DNA of 64,000 nt, taken from the NCBI GenBank assembly GCA_963808615.1, contig CAWEGV010000002.1:124001-188000 (forward strand), read 5' to 3'. The notes beneath the pieces are model-generated. The model was given only the letters and a program-made list of their open reading frames with translations. It searched no databases and was not told where the DNA came from. Source of the DNA: Palsa-504 sp963808615 (lineage in GTDB: Bacteria; Actinomycetota; Actinomycetes; Streptosporangiales; Streptosporangiaceae). Positions 25,881-34,317 of the stretch are shown here, piece after piece (position 1 is the first letter of the stretch; every line of letters starts with the position of its first letter). A program made the position numbers and the translations under genes.

Positions 25881-27002
25881 ATGTCCCGCAGGACCAGCCC
25901 CCCGTTCCGGGCCGATCACGTCGGCAGCCTGCTGCGCCCGCCGCGGCTGCTGCGGGCTCGCGATGACTTCGCCGCGGGCCGGATCACGGCCGCTGAGCTG
26001 CGCGCGGTCGAGGATCAGGAGATCTGCGGCGCGATCAAGATGCAGGAACAGGCCGGGCTGCAGTCGGCCACCGACGGGGAGTTCCGCCGGGCTTCCTGGC
26101 ACATGGACTTCATCTACGCCCTGGGCGGTGTGTCCAAGGCGCCGGGCCACATGGCGGTGAAGTTCCGCAACCCGTCCGGGACCATCGAATGGACTCCCGC
26201 CTCGATCCGGATCGACGGGAAGATCCGGATCGAGGACACGATCTTCGGTGAGGATTTCACGTTCTTGAGGGATCACGTGAGCACGGCGGTGCCCAAGCTG
26301 ACCATTCCCTCGCCGAACATGGTGCACTACCGTGGCGGCCCGGCCTCGGTCGACCCCGCGGTGTATCCGGACATGGAGGGGTTCTGGGCGGACCTGGCCG
26401 CGGCCTATGCCGGGCAGGTGCGGCGGCTGGGCGGGCTGGGCTGCCGTTACCTGCAGTTCGATGACACCTCGCTGGCCTACCTGAATGACCCGGCGCAGCG
26501 GGCCGAGATCGCCGGGCGGGGCGAGGATGCCGAGCGCCTGCACCTGCGGTACATCGGCCAGATCAACGCGGCGGTCAAGGACCGCCCGGCCGGCCTGGCG
26601 GTGACCACGCACCTGTGCCGGGGGAACTTCCGGTCCTCCTGGGTGGCCTCGGGCGGGTATGACTTCGTGGCCGAGGCGCTGTTTTCCGGGCTGGAGGTGG
26701 ACGGGTTCTTCCTGGAGTACGACGACGAGCGGTCCGGGGGGTTCGAGCCGCTGCGGTTCGTGCCCCCGGGCAAGATGGTGGTGCTGGGGCTGGTCACCAC
26801 CAAGCGGCCGGCCCTGGAATCAGCCGATGAGCTCAAGCGCCGCATCGACCAGGCGGCCCGGTTCGTGCCGCTGGATCAGCTGTGCCTGTCGGGCCAGTGC
26901 GGGTTCTCCTCCACCGTGGAAGGCAACGCGCTGACCCGCGAGGAGCAGCTGGCCAAGCTCCGCCTCATCGTCGACGTCGCCCGCGACATCTGGGGCGACT
27001 GA
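25881..27002 (+). CDS. MetE C-terminal-like methyltransferase family protein
   Basis: 373 residues, a stand-alone barrel of the cobalamin-independent methionine synthase (UROD/MetE-like) superfamily. FRADHVGSLLRP near the start, DGEFRRASWH, QFDDTSLAYL, THLCRGN (His/Cys zinc ligands) and LSGQCGFSS (second Cys) are all conserved. Stand-alone proteins of this kind (YxjG/YxjH type) may methylate homocysteine or a related thiol using a donor other than folylpolyglutamate. Good GGGGAAGAGAGG ribosome site. Confidence 0.88.
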   Translation: MSRRTSPPFRADHVGSLLRPPRLLRARDDFAAGRITAAELRAVEDQEICGAIKMQEQAGLQSATDGEFRRASWHMDFIYALGGVSKAPGHMAVKFRNPSGTIEWTPASIRIDGKIRIEDTIFGEDFTFLRDHVSTAVPKLTIPSPNMVHYRGGPASVDPAVYPDMEGFWADLAAAYAGQVRRLGGLGCRYLQFDDTSLAYLNDPAQRAEIAGRGEDAERLHLRYIGQINAAVKDRPAGLAVTTHLCRGNFRSSWVASGGYDFVAEALFSGLEVDGFFLEYDDERSGGFEPLRFVPPGKMVVLGLVTTKRPALESADELKRRIDQAARFVPLDQLCLSGQCGFSSTVEGNALTREEQLAKLRLIVDVARDIWGD

Positions 27003-27148
27003 GCCTTGTTCCTGCCCCAGGGTCCGCTCGTAGTGTGGTCGGACAGACCGTAACCGAAGGCGGAAGAGGCCAGGATTGCTGACCGCGGATGGCGTTCCTG
27101 GCCCAGCCGGGCTACGCTGTGCCTGCGCGGAGGGCCTTGGAGGTGCCG

Positions 27149-27670
27149 GTGACGACAGACCCGGACGAGGTGGCGGCGGGCCGCGGTCACATGCGGGCCG
27201 CCCACGCCGACCGCGAGCGCGTAGTCGAGTCGCTCAAGGCCGCGTTCGCGCAGGGCCGGCTGGACACCGACGAGCTCGATGACCGCGTGGGCCGGGCGTT
27301 CGCGTCGCGGACCTACGCGGAACTCGCCGCGCTGACCGCCGACATCCCGGCCAGCCAGGCCAGCGCCGGGCAGACCGTCGCCGGGCCAGCCGTCGCCGGA
27401 CCATCCGGCTCACCCGCCCGGACGCTGGCCACCGCGGCCCGCCGGGCCGGGCTGTGCATTCTCGTCGCGCTCGCCCTGGTGGGACTGACGGCCCTGACCA
27501 ATATGAAGTTCTTCGCCCTCCTGGCGTATTACGGCGGGATTCTGGCGGTGATCGCGGCGTCGGGTTTCCTGGGGTACGGGGTGGTCGACGCCTGGCATGA
27601 GCGGCGCTCCCGGGAGCACCCCCCGGCCGCGACCGCACGGCGCACGGGCAGCCCTGCCCGGCCGACCTGA
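27149..27670 (+). CDS. DUF1707 (SHOCT-like) membrane protein
   Basis: About 173 residues from the GTG at 27149, six bases after GGAGG; the ATG at 27089 is less likely. The N-terminal DUF1707 domain (MRAAHADRERVVESLKAAFAQGRLDTDELDDRVGRAF, a helical module) is followed by a linker with a TVAGPAVAGP repeat. Two membrane helices (about residues 103-123 and 130-150) come next. Found widely in actinobacteria with envelope-stress and PspC genes; function unknown. One of three DUF1707 genes in this window. Confidence 0.85.
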   Translation: MTTDPDEVAAGRGHMRAAHADRERVVESLKAAFAQGRLDTDELDDRVGRAFASRTYAELAALTADIPASQASAGQTVAGPAVAGPSGSPARTLATAARRAGLCILVALALVGLTALTNMKFFALLAYYGGILAVIAASGFLGYGVVDAWHERRSREHPPAATARRTGSPARPT

Positions 27671-27750
27671 TCGCAGCGGCAGGCCAGGACAACCCCCGGT
27701 GAGGCGGGCGCCATAACCCCGCCACCGGCCGCAATCCCTGATGTGTGTAG

Positions 27751-27776
27751 TCCGAACGGTCCGTGGTACCACCGCC
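27751..27776 (+). repeat. Copy 2 of dispersed CCGAACGG-type motif
   Basis: TCCGAACGGTCCGTGGTACC and six further bases, about 65-90 bases upstream of the universal stress protein gene. Its 3' part makes a small hairpin with a downstream CCACGG. Confidence 0.7.
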
Positions 27777-27840
27777 ACGGATCCATCGCGCCCCGCTCGG
27801 TATGGTCGGGACAGCGGATTACAGCGCAGAGGAGCAGCCC

Positions 27841-28305
27841 ATGATCGGAGGTACCGGGGCCGGCGCGGGACGGATCGTCGTCGGCGTGGACGGATCAGCC
27901 AACTCAGAGCGGGCCCTGCGGTGGGCCGCCCGTCTCGCCGCGGACTTCGGCGCCCGGCTGGAGGCCGTGACCGCCTGGGATTTCCCGGCCTCGTATGGAT
28001 TTGGGTCCGTACCGCAGGACTGGGACCCGGCCGGGGACATGCGGAAGGTTCTCGATGAGACCGTGCGCGCGGTCTTCGGAGATCACCCGCCGGCCGGATT
28101 GCAGCGGCAGGTACGCGAGGGAGGGGCCGCCCAGGTCCTCATCGAGGCCAGCCAGGGCGCGATCATGCTGGTGGTCGGAAGCCGCGGCCACGGAGGTTTC
28201 TCCGGGCTGCTGCCCGGCTCGGTCAGCGCGAACGTCGCCGAGCATGCGCCGTGCCCCGCGCTGGTCATTCACGGCGATCAGGGCCCCCCGGGACCATCCG
28301 CGTGA
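27841..28305 (+). CDS. Universal stress protein (UspA family)
   Basis: 154 residues from the ATG after GAGGAGCAGCCC. Single Usp domain: RIVVGVDGSANSERALRWA at the start, and the ATP-binding signature GSRGHGGFSGLLPGSVS (G-x2-G-x9-GS pattern) near residue 115. ATP-binding Usp proteins respond to hypoxia, nutrient stress or envelope stress. The flanking genes (DUF1707 proteins) suggest a stress-linked neighbourhood. Upstream lies a copy of the dispersed motif. Confidence 0.93.
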   Translation: MIGGTGAGAGRIVVGVDGSANSERALRWAARLAADFGARLEAVTAWDFPASYGFGSVPQDWDPAGDMRKVLDETVRAVFGDHPPAGLQRQVREGGAAQVLIEASQGAIMLVVGSRGHGGFSGLLPGSVSANVAEHAPCPALVIHGDQGPPGPSA

Positions 28306-28325
28306 CCCGCGCCGACTGGCCTACC

Positions 28326-28697
28326 TCACACGGGCCAGTCGAGCTGCGGCTCAGGGATCGCCAGCTGGCGGCCGTGGGCCTGGGCCTCGGCCCGGCCGGC
28401 TTCGTCCCCGCGCGGGTAGCGGAACGTCCGGCCGGGGAACACCACGAAGGTCTCCGCCGGCGACCGGAAGTCCACGTACCAGCCGGGTGAGTCCAGCGCC
28501 CCGGCGAAGGCACGGGCGAGTTCCTCGGCTTGCGCTTCGTCCGCCTCGAAGTCGAAGGTGGTCCAGGTATCCGGCTGGTCAGCCGTGGTGCCCTGGGCCC
28601 GGTACCTGCTGATGGCGCGGATCAGCAGCCCGAGGTTCTGCAGGTTCGTCCCGGGGCGGAGGCTCTCCGCGATGAGCGTCCCCTCGATCACCGGCAT
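28326..28697 (-). CDS. Conserved hypothetical protein
   Basis: About 123 residues from the ATG at 28697, preceded by GGAGAGGAG; longer upstream reading is arginine/proline-rich and unlikely. Shows IEGTLIAESLRPGTNLQNL, TWTTFDFEADEAQAEELARA and YVDFRSPAETFVVFPGRTF, consistent with a small alpha/beta protein of a family seen in soil actinobacteria. No function known. Divergent from the DUF1707/LiaF-like gene across 47 bases, so they share a promoter region. Confidence 0.75.
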   Translation of the reverse strand: MPVIEGTLIAESLRPGTNLQNLGLLIRAISRYRAQGTTADQPDTWTTFDFEADEAQAEELARAFAGALDSPGWYVDFRSPAETFVVFPGRTFRYPRGDEAGRAEAQAHGRQLAIPEPQLDWPV

Positions 28698-28744
28698 CTC
28701 CTCTCCGATGGCAGCGCGGCTGATCCTCGGATTACTGTAGCCGC

Positions 28745-29362
28745 ATGGACGATTCGTCCATGCGGGTGTCAGACGCGGACCGCGACGAGGCTGTCGCCGT
28801 GCTCCGCGAGCATCTGCTGGCTGGCCGCCTGACCCTTGAGGAGTTCTCCGAGCGGGTTGAAGCCGCCTTGCAGGCACGGTTCGGCACCGAACTAGCCCGG
28901 GTCCAGGACGACCTGCCCAAGATCTCGCTCGCCACGGGCGACTCGCGCCGCAAGCCCGCCCGGTTCACCGCGGCCGTGCTCAGCCATGTGGTGCGGCGCG
29001 GGCGTCTCCGGTTGCACGGCTGGACCGCGGCCGCGAGCGCCTTCGGAGATCTCGACCTCGACCTGCGCGACGCCACCATCGACAAGCGGCAGACGGCGGT
29101 CACCGTCCTGGCGGGGTTCGGCAACGTCGACGTCTACGTGCCGGAGGGCGTCGGCGTCGACGTGACCGGGCTCACCGTCTTCGGTCACCGCCGGGACTGG
29201 GGCGAGGACGTCGACCGCCCGGACGCCCCCGCCGTTCGCATCCGCGTGATCGGTTTCGTCGGCACCATTGACGTCTGGCGCGTACCGCACGATCTGCACG
29301 CGGCCAGCTATAGCGACATCATGCACCGGCTGCACGACCGTCGGCGCGAGCTTCCCGCCTGA
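28745..29362 (+). CDS. DUF1707 plus LiaF-like C-terminal domain protein
   Basis: 205 residues. DUF1707 at about residues 5-60 (MRVSDADRDEAVAVLREHLLAGRLTLEEFSERVEAAL); then from about 95 a beta-rich LiaF-like domain (ASAFGDLDLDLRDA, VTVLAGFGNVDVYVPEGVGV). LiaF-type domains sense or damp cell-envelope stress responses. No membrane span is obvious, so it is probably cytosolic or membrane-peripheral. Confidence 0.88.
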   Translation: MDDSSMRVSDADRDEAVAVLREHLLAGRLTLEEFSERVEAALQARFGTELARVQDDLPKISLATGDSRRKPARFTAAVLSHVVRRGRLRLHGWTAAASAFGDLDLDLRDATIDKRQTAVTVLAGFGNVDVYVPEGVGVDVTGLTVFGHRRDWGEDVDRPDAPAVRIRVIGFVGTIDVWRVPHDLHAASYSDIMHRLHDRRRELPA

Positions 29363-29369
29363 GGCCGGC

Positions 29370-29705
29370 TCAGGGGCTGTTGGTGACCAGCGGGGCCAGG
29401 TAGTGCTGGCGCAGCCACAGCGTGGTCGTGAAGGCGAGCCCGGCGTACACGGCCAGGGTGGCGGCCATCGCGGGGACGATGCGGCGGATGAGCATGCCGG
29501 CCAGGGCGCCCATCGCGAAGGCGGGCAGCGTCCAGGCGGCGAATGCGACCCCCTTCAGGTCGAAGATCTCGCCGGCGAGCGAGCTTTGCTGGCTCACGGC
29601 CGCGGCCAGGAACGGCCGGATGTACCACGCGTACAGCACGCTGAACGCCCCGGCGGCGGCTGTGACCACGACCGCGAGCATGGTCAGCTTGGCCACCGCC
29701 CAGCG
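29370..29705 (-). pseudogene. ABC transporter permease, C-terminal fragment
   Basis: About 110 residues matching the end of an actinobacterial ABC permease: AVVVTAAAGAFSVLYAWY, IFDLKGVAFAAWTLPAFAMG, ALAGMLIRRIVPAMAATLA and RQHYLAPL. The N-terminal half is missing; upstream sequence is unrelated. Two or three membrane helices remain. No ATPase partner gene is adjacent. Confidence 0.75.
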
Positions 29706-31276
29706 ACCAGCTCGGGCGAGGGCCGCGACAGGTGCCACCACCGGCAGGTCCCGTCGGTGTAATGGTCGGTCACGGCCGCCTCCCGGCACACCGTCCGGGC
29801 GGACGGCCCGGCCCCGCCGCCACGCTCACTCCGCGCCGTCGCGCCGCAAGCCTTCCTCCGCGTATTCGGCCAGCAGGTCGCTGACCGACAGCCCGCGCCG
29901 CTCGGCCCGGTCGGCCAGCCGCTCGGCCAGCACGGCGGGCAGCACGATGGTACGGCGCACGCAGTCGTCGCTCTCCCACACCTCATCGAGCCCCTCAGAA
30001 CACGGTCGCTCCTCTCAGCACCCGGGCGGGCCGGCTTCCCCGGACAGGCCAGCGGGACATAGCGGCGCAGGATGCGGTCGCTCAGCAGGCCCAGGCAGCT
30101 CAGGTTGGGGAAGCCGGGCCCCTGGGCCAGCCCGGCCACCACCGGGAGATGCAGCGGCGGGCTCAGGCCGGCCACCGACAGGTCCGGCTCGATCCGCCGC
30201 TCGAGCTCAGCCCCGCCCAGCGCGCCATCCAGCAGGCGTCGCGCCGCCTGGCCCAGAAATCCCTCGAACCACCGGTCCTGGAAGCCGATCGCCACCACTA
30301 CCAGGTCATAGGCGACCCGCTCGCGCTCGGTTCCGTACTCGATCTCCACCACGACCTGCCGTTCGCCGGCCTCGATGGCCACCGCCCGGCCGGCCAGGGC
30401 CCGGAAGCCCCGCGACTGATTGAGAATCGCCTCGGCTTGCCGCGAAAACACGCCCCGGTCGGTGCGCAGCAGGAACTCCCGCCGGTGCGACTCGGCCAGC
30501 CCCGGCCAGTCGCCGGGGTCGGAGTACAGCCGGTTCTCCTCGTAGCTCTCGCCCCGCGAGTACAGCACCCCGCGGCTGGTCACGACGTCGATCGTGGAGC
30601 GCTTGGGCAGCTTGCTCACCAGGCTGATGACCACCGAGGCCGCGGTCTCGCCGCTGCCGATCACGCACGCGTTCTGCGCCACGTGGGAGCTGACCGCGGG
30701 CTCGTGCAGCCAGTAGCTCCGGCCGTCAAGCACCCGCGGGTGACGGTCCGGCTGGCCCGGGACGCGGATCGACGGCCCCGCGCCGGTGATCACCAGGCCG
30801 TCGGCCCAGATCGCCTCCCCGGGTTCGACCGCCAGCCGCCACCGCCCGCCGGTGGCCTCCAGCCCCGTCACCTCGGCCGTGATGATCTCGGCCGCCGCCT
30901 TCTCGGCCACCTCGCGCAGGTACCAGCTCCACTGCCGGTGCGTGGGCCGCAGCCGTCCGCGGTCCACCCAGTCGGCGTACGCGCCCCGCTCGATCAGATG
31001 CCGCTGCCAGCTGAAGTCCGCCATCGCGGCGGTGACCGCCGGCATGGCCGGCCCCCAGCTGTCCGCGTAAGGGAACCCCACGTCTTTCTCGGCAGGGGTG
31101 CCCAGCGGCAGCAGGCCGCTGGTGTAGCCCTGACGCCCGCTCCAGTTCCCGGCCACCGGGCCCTTGTCGACCAGCATCACCCGCGGCGCGTCCAGCCCCG
31201 CCACGGCCAGGGCGCGCGCCTTGGCGGCGATCGCGATTCCCTTCGGCCCCGCACCCACGACAGCCAATGCCGGCAT
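29684..31276 (-). CDS. MbtG-like lysine/ornithine N-monooxygenase
   Basis: FAD-binding VVGAGPKGIA at residues 5-14, LGTPAEKDVGFPY (59-71), NADPH-binding VIGSGETAASV (about 208-218) and the family end QGPGFPNLSCLGLLSDRIL all match mycobactin lysine N-hydroxylase MbtG. Homology ends near 30060 (about residue 406), but the frame stays open another 100 or so residues to 29684, antisense in content and overlapping a small RHH gene and the permease remnant; the true stop was probably lost by a frameshift. No siderophore synthetase is nearby. Confidence 0.85.
   Translation of the reverse strand: MPALAVVGAGPKGIAIAAKARALAVAGLDAPRVMLVDKGPVAGNWSGRQGYTSGLLPLGTPAEKDVGFPYADSWGPAMPAVTAAMADFSWQRHLIERGAYADWVDRGRLRPTHRQWSWYLREVAEKAAAEIITAEVTGLEATGGRWRLAVEPGEAIWADGLVITGAGPSIRVPGQPDRHPRVLDGRSYWLHEPAVSSHVAQNACVIGSGETAASVVISLVSKLPKRSTIDVVTSRGVLYSRGESYEENRLYSDPGDWPGLAESHRREFLLRTDRGVFSRQAEAILNQSRGFRALAGRAVAIEAGERQVVVEIEYGTERERVAYDLVVVAIGFQDRWFEGFLGQAARRLLDGALGGAELERRIEPDLSVAGLSPPLHLPVVAGLAQGPGFPNLSCLGLLSDRILRRYVPLACPGKPARPGAERSDRVLRGSMRCGRATTACAVPSCCPPCWPSGWPTGPSGAGCRSATCWPNTRRKACGATARSERGGGAGPSARTVCREAAVTDHYTDGTCRWWHLSRPSPELVAGRWPS
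29826..29981 (-). CDS. Small ribbon-helix-helix-like protein
   Basis: 51 residues from a GTG at 29981: RRTIVLPAVLAERLADRAER, then GLSVSDLLAEYAEEGLRRD. A short strand followed by two helices is the MetJ/Arc-type DNA-binding layout seen in antitoxins and plasmid regulators. It reads inside the open C-terminal extension of the MbtG-like gene in another frame, and its coherent fold suggests it is the real gene there. No toxin gene follows. An alternative is the broken end of a longer gene. Confidence 0.5.
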   Translation of the reverse strand: MWESDDCVRRTIVLPAVLAERLADRAERRGLSVSDLLAEYAEEGLRRDGAE

Positions 31277-31293
31277 GACCGTGAGGATAGCCG

Positions 31294-32925
31294 TCAGCCG
31301 CCGGGGAAGACGCCCCCGGAGTCCTGCACCGGTATCCCGCCCACCACCGTAGCCAGGACCCCGATGCCCGGGATCTGCTCGGGGTCGATGTCGAGCGGGT
31401 TCGCGTCGAGCACCGCGAAGTCGGCCAGCTTGCCCGGCTCCAGCGAGCCGATCTCATCCTCGCGCCGGGCCGCGAACGCGGCCCGCGTGGTGTACAGGGC
31501 CAGCGCGTCGCGGGCGGTCAGCCGTTCGGCGGGGCCGAGCACGCGGCCGTCGCCGGTGCGGCGCAGGATCGCATCGCGGATGCCGAGCCGCGGGTCGGCG
31601 GTGATGACCGGGGCGTCGGAGGATCCGGCCACGGTAATCCCGGCCCGCTGCCAGGAGCCGAAGCTGTACAGCTCGTCGCTGCGATCGCCGAACGCCTCGG
31701 CGAACCCGTCACCCAGCGTGGACAGGAACCCGGGCTGGCTGACCACCACGATCCCGAGCGCCGCGGCCCGCGCGGCCAGCGGCGGATACAGCGCGCCGCC
31801 GTGCTCGATCCGGTGCCGGAGCGGATTGCCCGGCCCGCCCGCTCCGGCGGCCAGCGTCGCGGCGTACGCGTCAAGCACGGTCTCGATGCCCCGGTCACCC
31901 TGGGCGTGGATGGCGACCTGGAAGCCCCGGGCGTCGAAGTCACGGACCATCTCGGTCAGCTCGTCGCGCTCGAAGTACAAGATGCCCGAGCCGTAGGGCG
32001 GGACGGGGTAACTGCCGTGAATCGCGGCGGTCCGGCTGCTCATCCCGCCGTCGGCCCAGATCTTGACCGCCTCGGCGGCCAGCCGGTCGGACCGGCGGCC
32101 CCGCAGGCCGGACGCCAGCAGCCAGTCCACCTGGTCGTGCACCACCAGCCCGTAGATCCGCAGGCCGAGCAGGCCGGCCGCGTCCGCCTCGGCGAACGCG
32201 GGCAGGCTGTCCTGGCGCATATCCGCGTCACACGCCGCGGTCAGGCCGAACGCCGCCAGCCGGCCGCTCGCCATCTGGACCAGCCGGGCCCGGGCGGCGG
32301 CGTCCATCCGGGCCAGGTCAGCGCGCAGGTTCCGCACGAACAGCTCGAACATGGGTCCCTCGTACACCACCCCGTCGAGCCGGCCGTCGCTGTCCCGCCC
32401 GAAGGCGCCGCCCGGCGGATCCGGCTGCCGGTCGACGAGCCCGGCTTCGGCCAGCGCGGCCGTGTTCAGCACGCAGGCGTGCAGCGACGTGTGGTACAGC
32501 ACGGCCGGGCGGTCCGGTACGGCCTGGTCCAGGTCGGCGCGAGTGGGATGCCGCCGCTCGCGCAGCTTGTACTCCACGTACCCGCTCCCGGTCACCCACG
32601 AGCCCCGCGGCGTCTGGCCCGCGGCCTCCCGCAGGCGCGCCTGAACGGCCGGGATGTCAGGCGCGGACGGCTGGCTGCAGTCGGCGCCCGCCGCCAGGTA
32701 CCCGACGTCGGCGACATGGCAGTGCGCGTCGATCAGGCCGGGCACCACGGTGGCCCCGTCCAGACGCACCACCCGCGCGCCCGGCGACGCCTCCGCGCGG
32801 ACCGCCGCGGCCGGGCCCACCGCGGCGATCCGGCCGTCCCGCACCAGCATGGCGCCGGCCGGACCCGAAGGCCCGGTGTCCTCGGCCATGGTGACGAATA
32901 CGGCCTCTTCGACCAGGAGTTCCAT
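31294..32925 (-). CDS. Amidohydrolase family protein (YtcJ-like)
   Basis: About 543 residues from the ATG at 32925, with GAGGGG seven bases upstream. Metal-ligand HxH is in VPGLIDAHCHVADVG (about residue 65); further His (AIHAQGDRGIE, HRIEHGGAL) and the Asp in SSDAP complete an Amidohydro_3 site. No signal peptide. Members hydrolyse N-substituted formamides or cyclic amides; the substrate is unknown. It lies just downstream of two copies of the dispersed motif and may be co-oriented with the MbtG-like gene (17-base gap). Confidence 0.9.
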   Translation of the reverse strand: MELLVEEAVFVTMAEDTGPSGPAGAMLVRDGRIAAVGPAAAVRAEASPGARVVRLDGATVVPGLIDAHCHVADVGYLAAGADCSQPSAPDIPAVQARLREAAGQTPRGSWVTGSGYVEYKLRERRHPTRADLDQAVPDRPAVLYHTSLHACVLNTAALAEAGLVDRQPDPPGGAFGRDSDGRLDGVVYEGPMFELFVRNLRADLARMDAAARARLVQMASGRLAAFGLTAACDADMRQDSLPAFAEADAAGLLGLRIYGLVVHDQVDWLLASGLRGRRSDRLAAEAVKIWADGGMSSRTAAIHGSYPVPPYGSGILYFERDELTEMVRDFDARGFQVAIHAQGDRGIETVLDAYAATLAAGAGGPGNPLRHRIEHGGALYPPLAARAAALGIVVVSQPGFLSTLGDGFAEAFGDRSDELYSFGSWQRAGITVAGSSDAPVITADPRLGIRDAILRRTGDGRVLGPAERLTARDALALYTTRAAFAARREDEIGSLEPGKLADFAVLDANPLDIDPEQIPGIGVLATVVGGIPVQDSGGVFPGG

Positions 32926-33000
32926 CGCTGCGCCCCTCATCCGATCGCTGCGCCGGCGTGCCCGCCGCACCCGGCCGCCGGCCGTTACGATTCATTTTTC

Positions 33001-33065
33001 TGCCGAACGGTCCGTGGTACCAGCGCCAGAGACCCGCTGCCGAACGGTCCGTGGTATCAGCGGCA
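33001..33065 (+). repeat. Copies 3 and 4 of dispersed motif, in tandem
   Basis: TGCCGAACGGTCCGTGGTAC at 33001 and again TGCCGAACGGTCCGTGGTAT at 33038, 37 bases apart, after the T-rich TTCATTTTTC. They sit between the amidohydrolase start and the end of the crotonase remnant. Confidence 0.85.
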
Positions 33066-33082
33066 CCCGGCTGCCCGGCCCG

Positions 33083-33691
33083 TCAGGGCCGGGCAGCGCG
33101 GCGGCTGCGGAACCGGTTGATGCCCGCTACCGCGGTGGCGGCCGCCTCCGGACCGCTGGCGGCCTCGGTCTCGGCCGCCATGGCCTGCTCGATCGCGGCC
33201 AGCGACGGCCGCAGCAACCGCAGGTGCGCGGCCGTGGCCGCGCCCGGCTGGGTCCACCGGTGCACCAGCCCGATCGCGGTCTCGATCAGGTCGGCCTGCT
33301 CGACGATCTCGTCCAGCAGGCCGAGGGCCAGGCCCTCCGCGGCCCCGATCCGGACCGACTCCATGACCAGGCGCATCGCCTGGCGGCCGACCAGCCGCGG
33401 CAGCAGCACGCTGGATGCGTTGGAGATGGTCAGCCCGATGGAGTTTTCCGGCAGGAAGAACTCGGCCTGCGGGGTCCCGATCCGGGCGTCGAAGCACAGC
33501 GTCATCTCGCACGCGCCGCCCACCGCGATCCCGTTGAGCGCGCCGGCCACCGGCACCTGCGCCTGCAGCGCGGCTCGGGTGATGTCGTGGAACAGCTCGC
33601 CGTCTTCGGGACGATGTCCGTGGCCCACCGCGGCTTCCGCCGCCCGGGCGAGAACTAGGCAGGTAAGGCCAGCCGCCGCTCGGTGGCCCAC
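33083..33691 (-). pseudogene. Enoyl-CoA hydratase/isomerase, N-terminally truncated
   Basis: The C-terminal two-thirds of a crotonase: QVPVAGALNGIAVGGACEMTL (CoA and oxyanion-hole segment), FFLPENSIGLTISNASSVLLP, and ALGLLDEIVEQADL. The first 70 or so residues, with the first oxyanion-hole strand (family SGRAFCAGAD), are missing: the reading runs instead into the 3' end of the response-regulator gene. Probably inactive. Confidence 0.8.
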
Positions 33692-34317
33692 CTGGTCAGC
33701 TGGTGCCGGGACGACAGCTGCAGCTTGCGCAGCACCGAAGACACGTGGCTCTCCACCGTCTTGACCGAGATGAACAGCTCGCGGGCGATCTCCTTGTACG
33801 TGTAGCCCTGGGCGATCAGCCGCAGCACCTCCCGCTCACGCGAAGTCAGCTGGTCCAGCTCGGGATCGAAGGACGGCTTGACCGCCCCGGGCGCCGGCGT
33901 GGCGGCGAAGGCGTCCAGGACGAATCCGGCCAGCCGGTGCGAGAACACTGCGTCGCCCGCCGCGACTCGGCGGATCGCGTCGGCCAGTTCGCCGGTGGAG
34001 ATTGTCTTGGTCACGTAACCCCGCGCCCCCGCCCTGATCACCGCGATCACGTCCTCGGGCGCGTCCGAGGCGGACAGGGCCAGGAACCGGACCTCGGGAT
34101 GCTTGGCCTTGATCGCCTCGACCACGGCCTGGCCGCCGCCGCCGGGCAGGTGCACGTCGAGCAGCACCACGTCGGGCAGCACCGATCCGATCAGGTCGAT
34201 CGCGGGCTGCACGTCGTCCGCCTCGCCCACCACCTCGACCTGGCGGCCGAGCTCGGCGCGGACTCCGGAGCGGAACAGGCCGTGGTCGTCTACCAGGACG
34301 ACTCTCGGGACGCTCAT
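33655..34317 (-). CDS. NarL/LuxR family response regulator
   Basis: 220 residues from the ATG overlapping the kinase stop (ATGT context, 4-base overlap). Receiver domain with acidic Asp10-Asp11, phosphoacceptor Asp54 (VVLLDVHLPG) and Lys103. C-terminal LuxR-type HTH (LTSREREVLRLIAQGYTYKEIARELFISVKTVESHV, about residues 152-190). Partner of the PspC-headed kinase; probably controls the divergent PspC/DUF1707 genes and envelope-stress functions. Confidence 0.95.
   Translation of the reverse strand: MSVPRVVLVDDHGLFRSGVRAELGRQVEVVGEADDVQPAIDLIGSVLPDVVLLDVHLPGGGGQAVVEAIKAKHPEVRFLALSASDAPEDVIAVIRAGARGYVTKTISTGELADAIRRVAAGDAVFSHRLAGFVLDAFAATPAPGAVKPSFDPELDQLTSREREVLRLIAQGYTYKEIARELFISVKTVESHVSSVLRKLQLSSRHQLTRWATERRLALPA

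Noticed and set aside
29826..29981. A toxin-antitoxin pair based on the small RHH-like protein
   Set aside because: No toxin-like gene follows; the next sequence is the permease remnant.
29684..31276. A siderophore biosynthesis cluster around the MbtG-like gene
   Set aside because: Neighbours are an amidohydrolase, a permease remnant and DUF1707 proteins; no synthetase, no iron-uptake genes.
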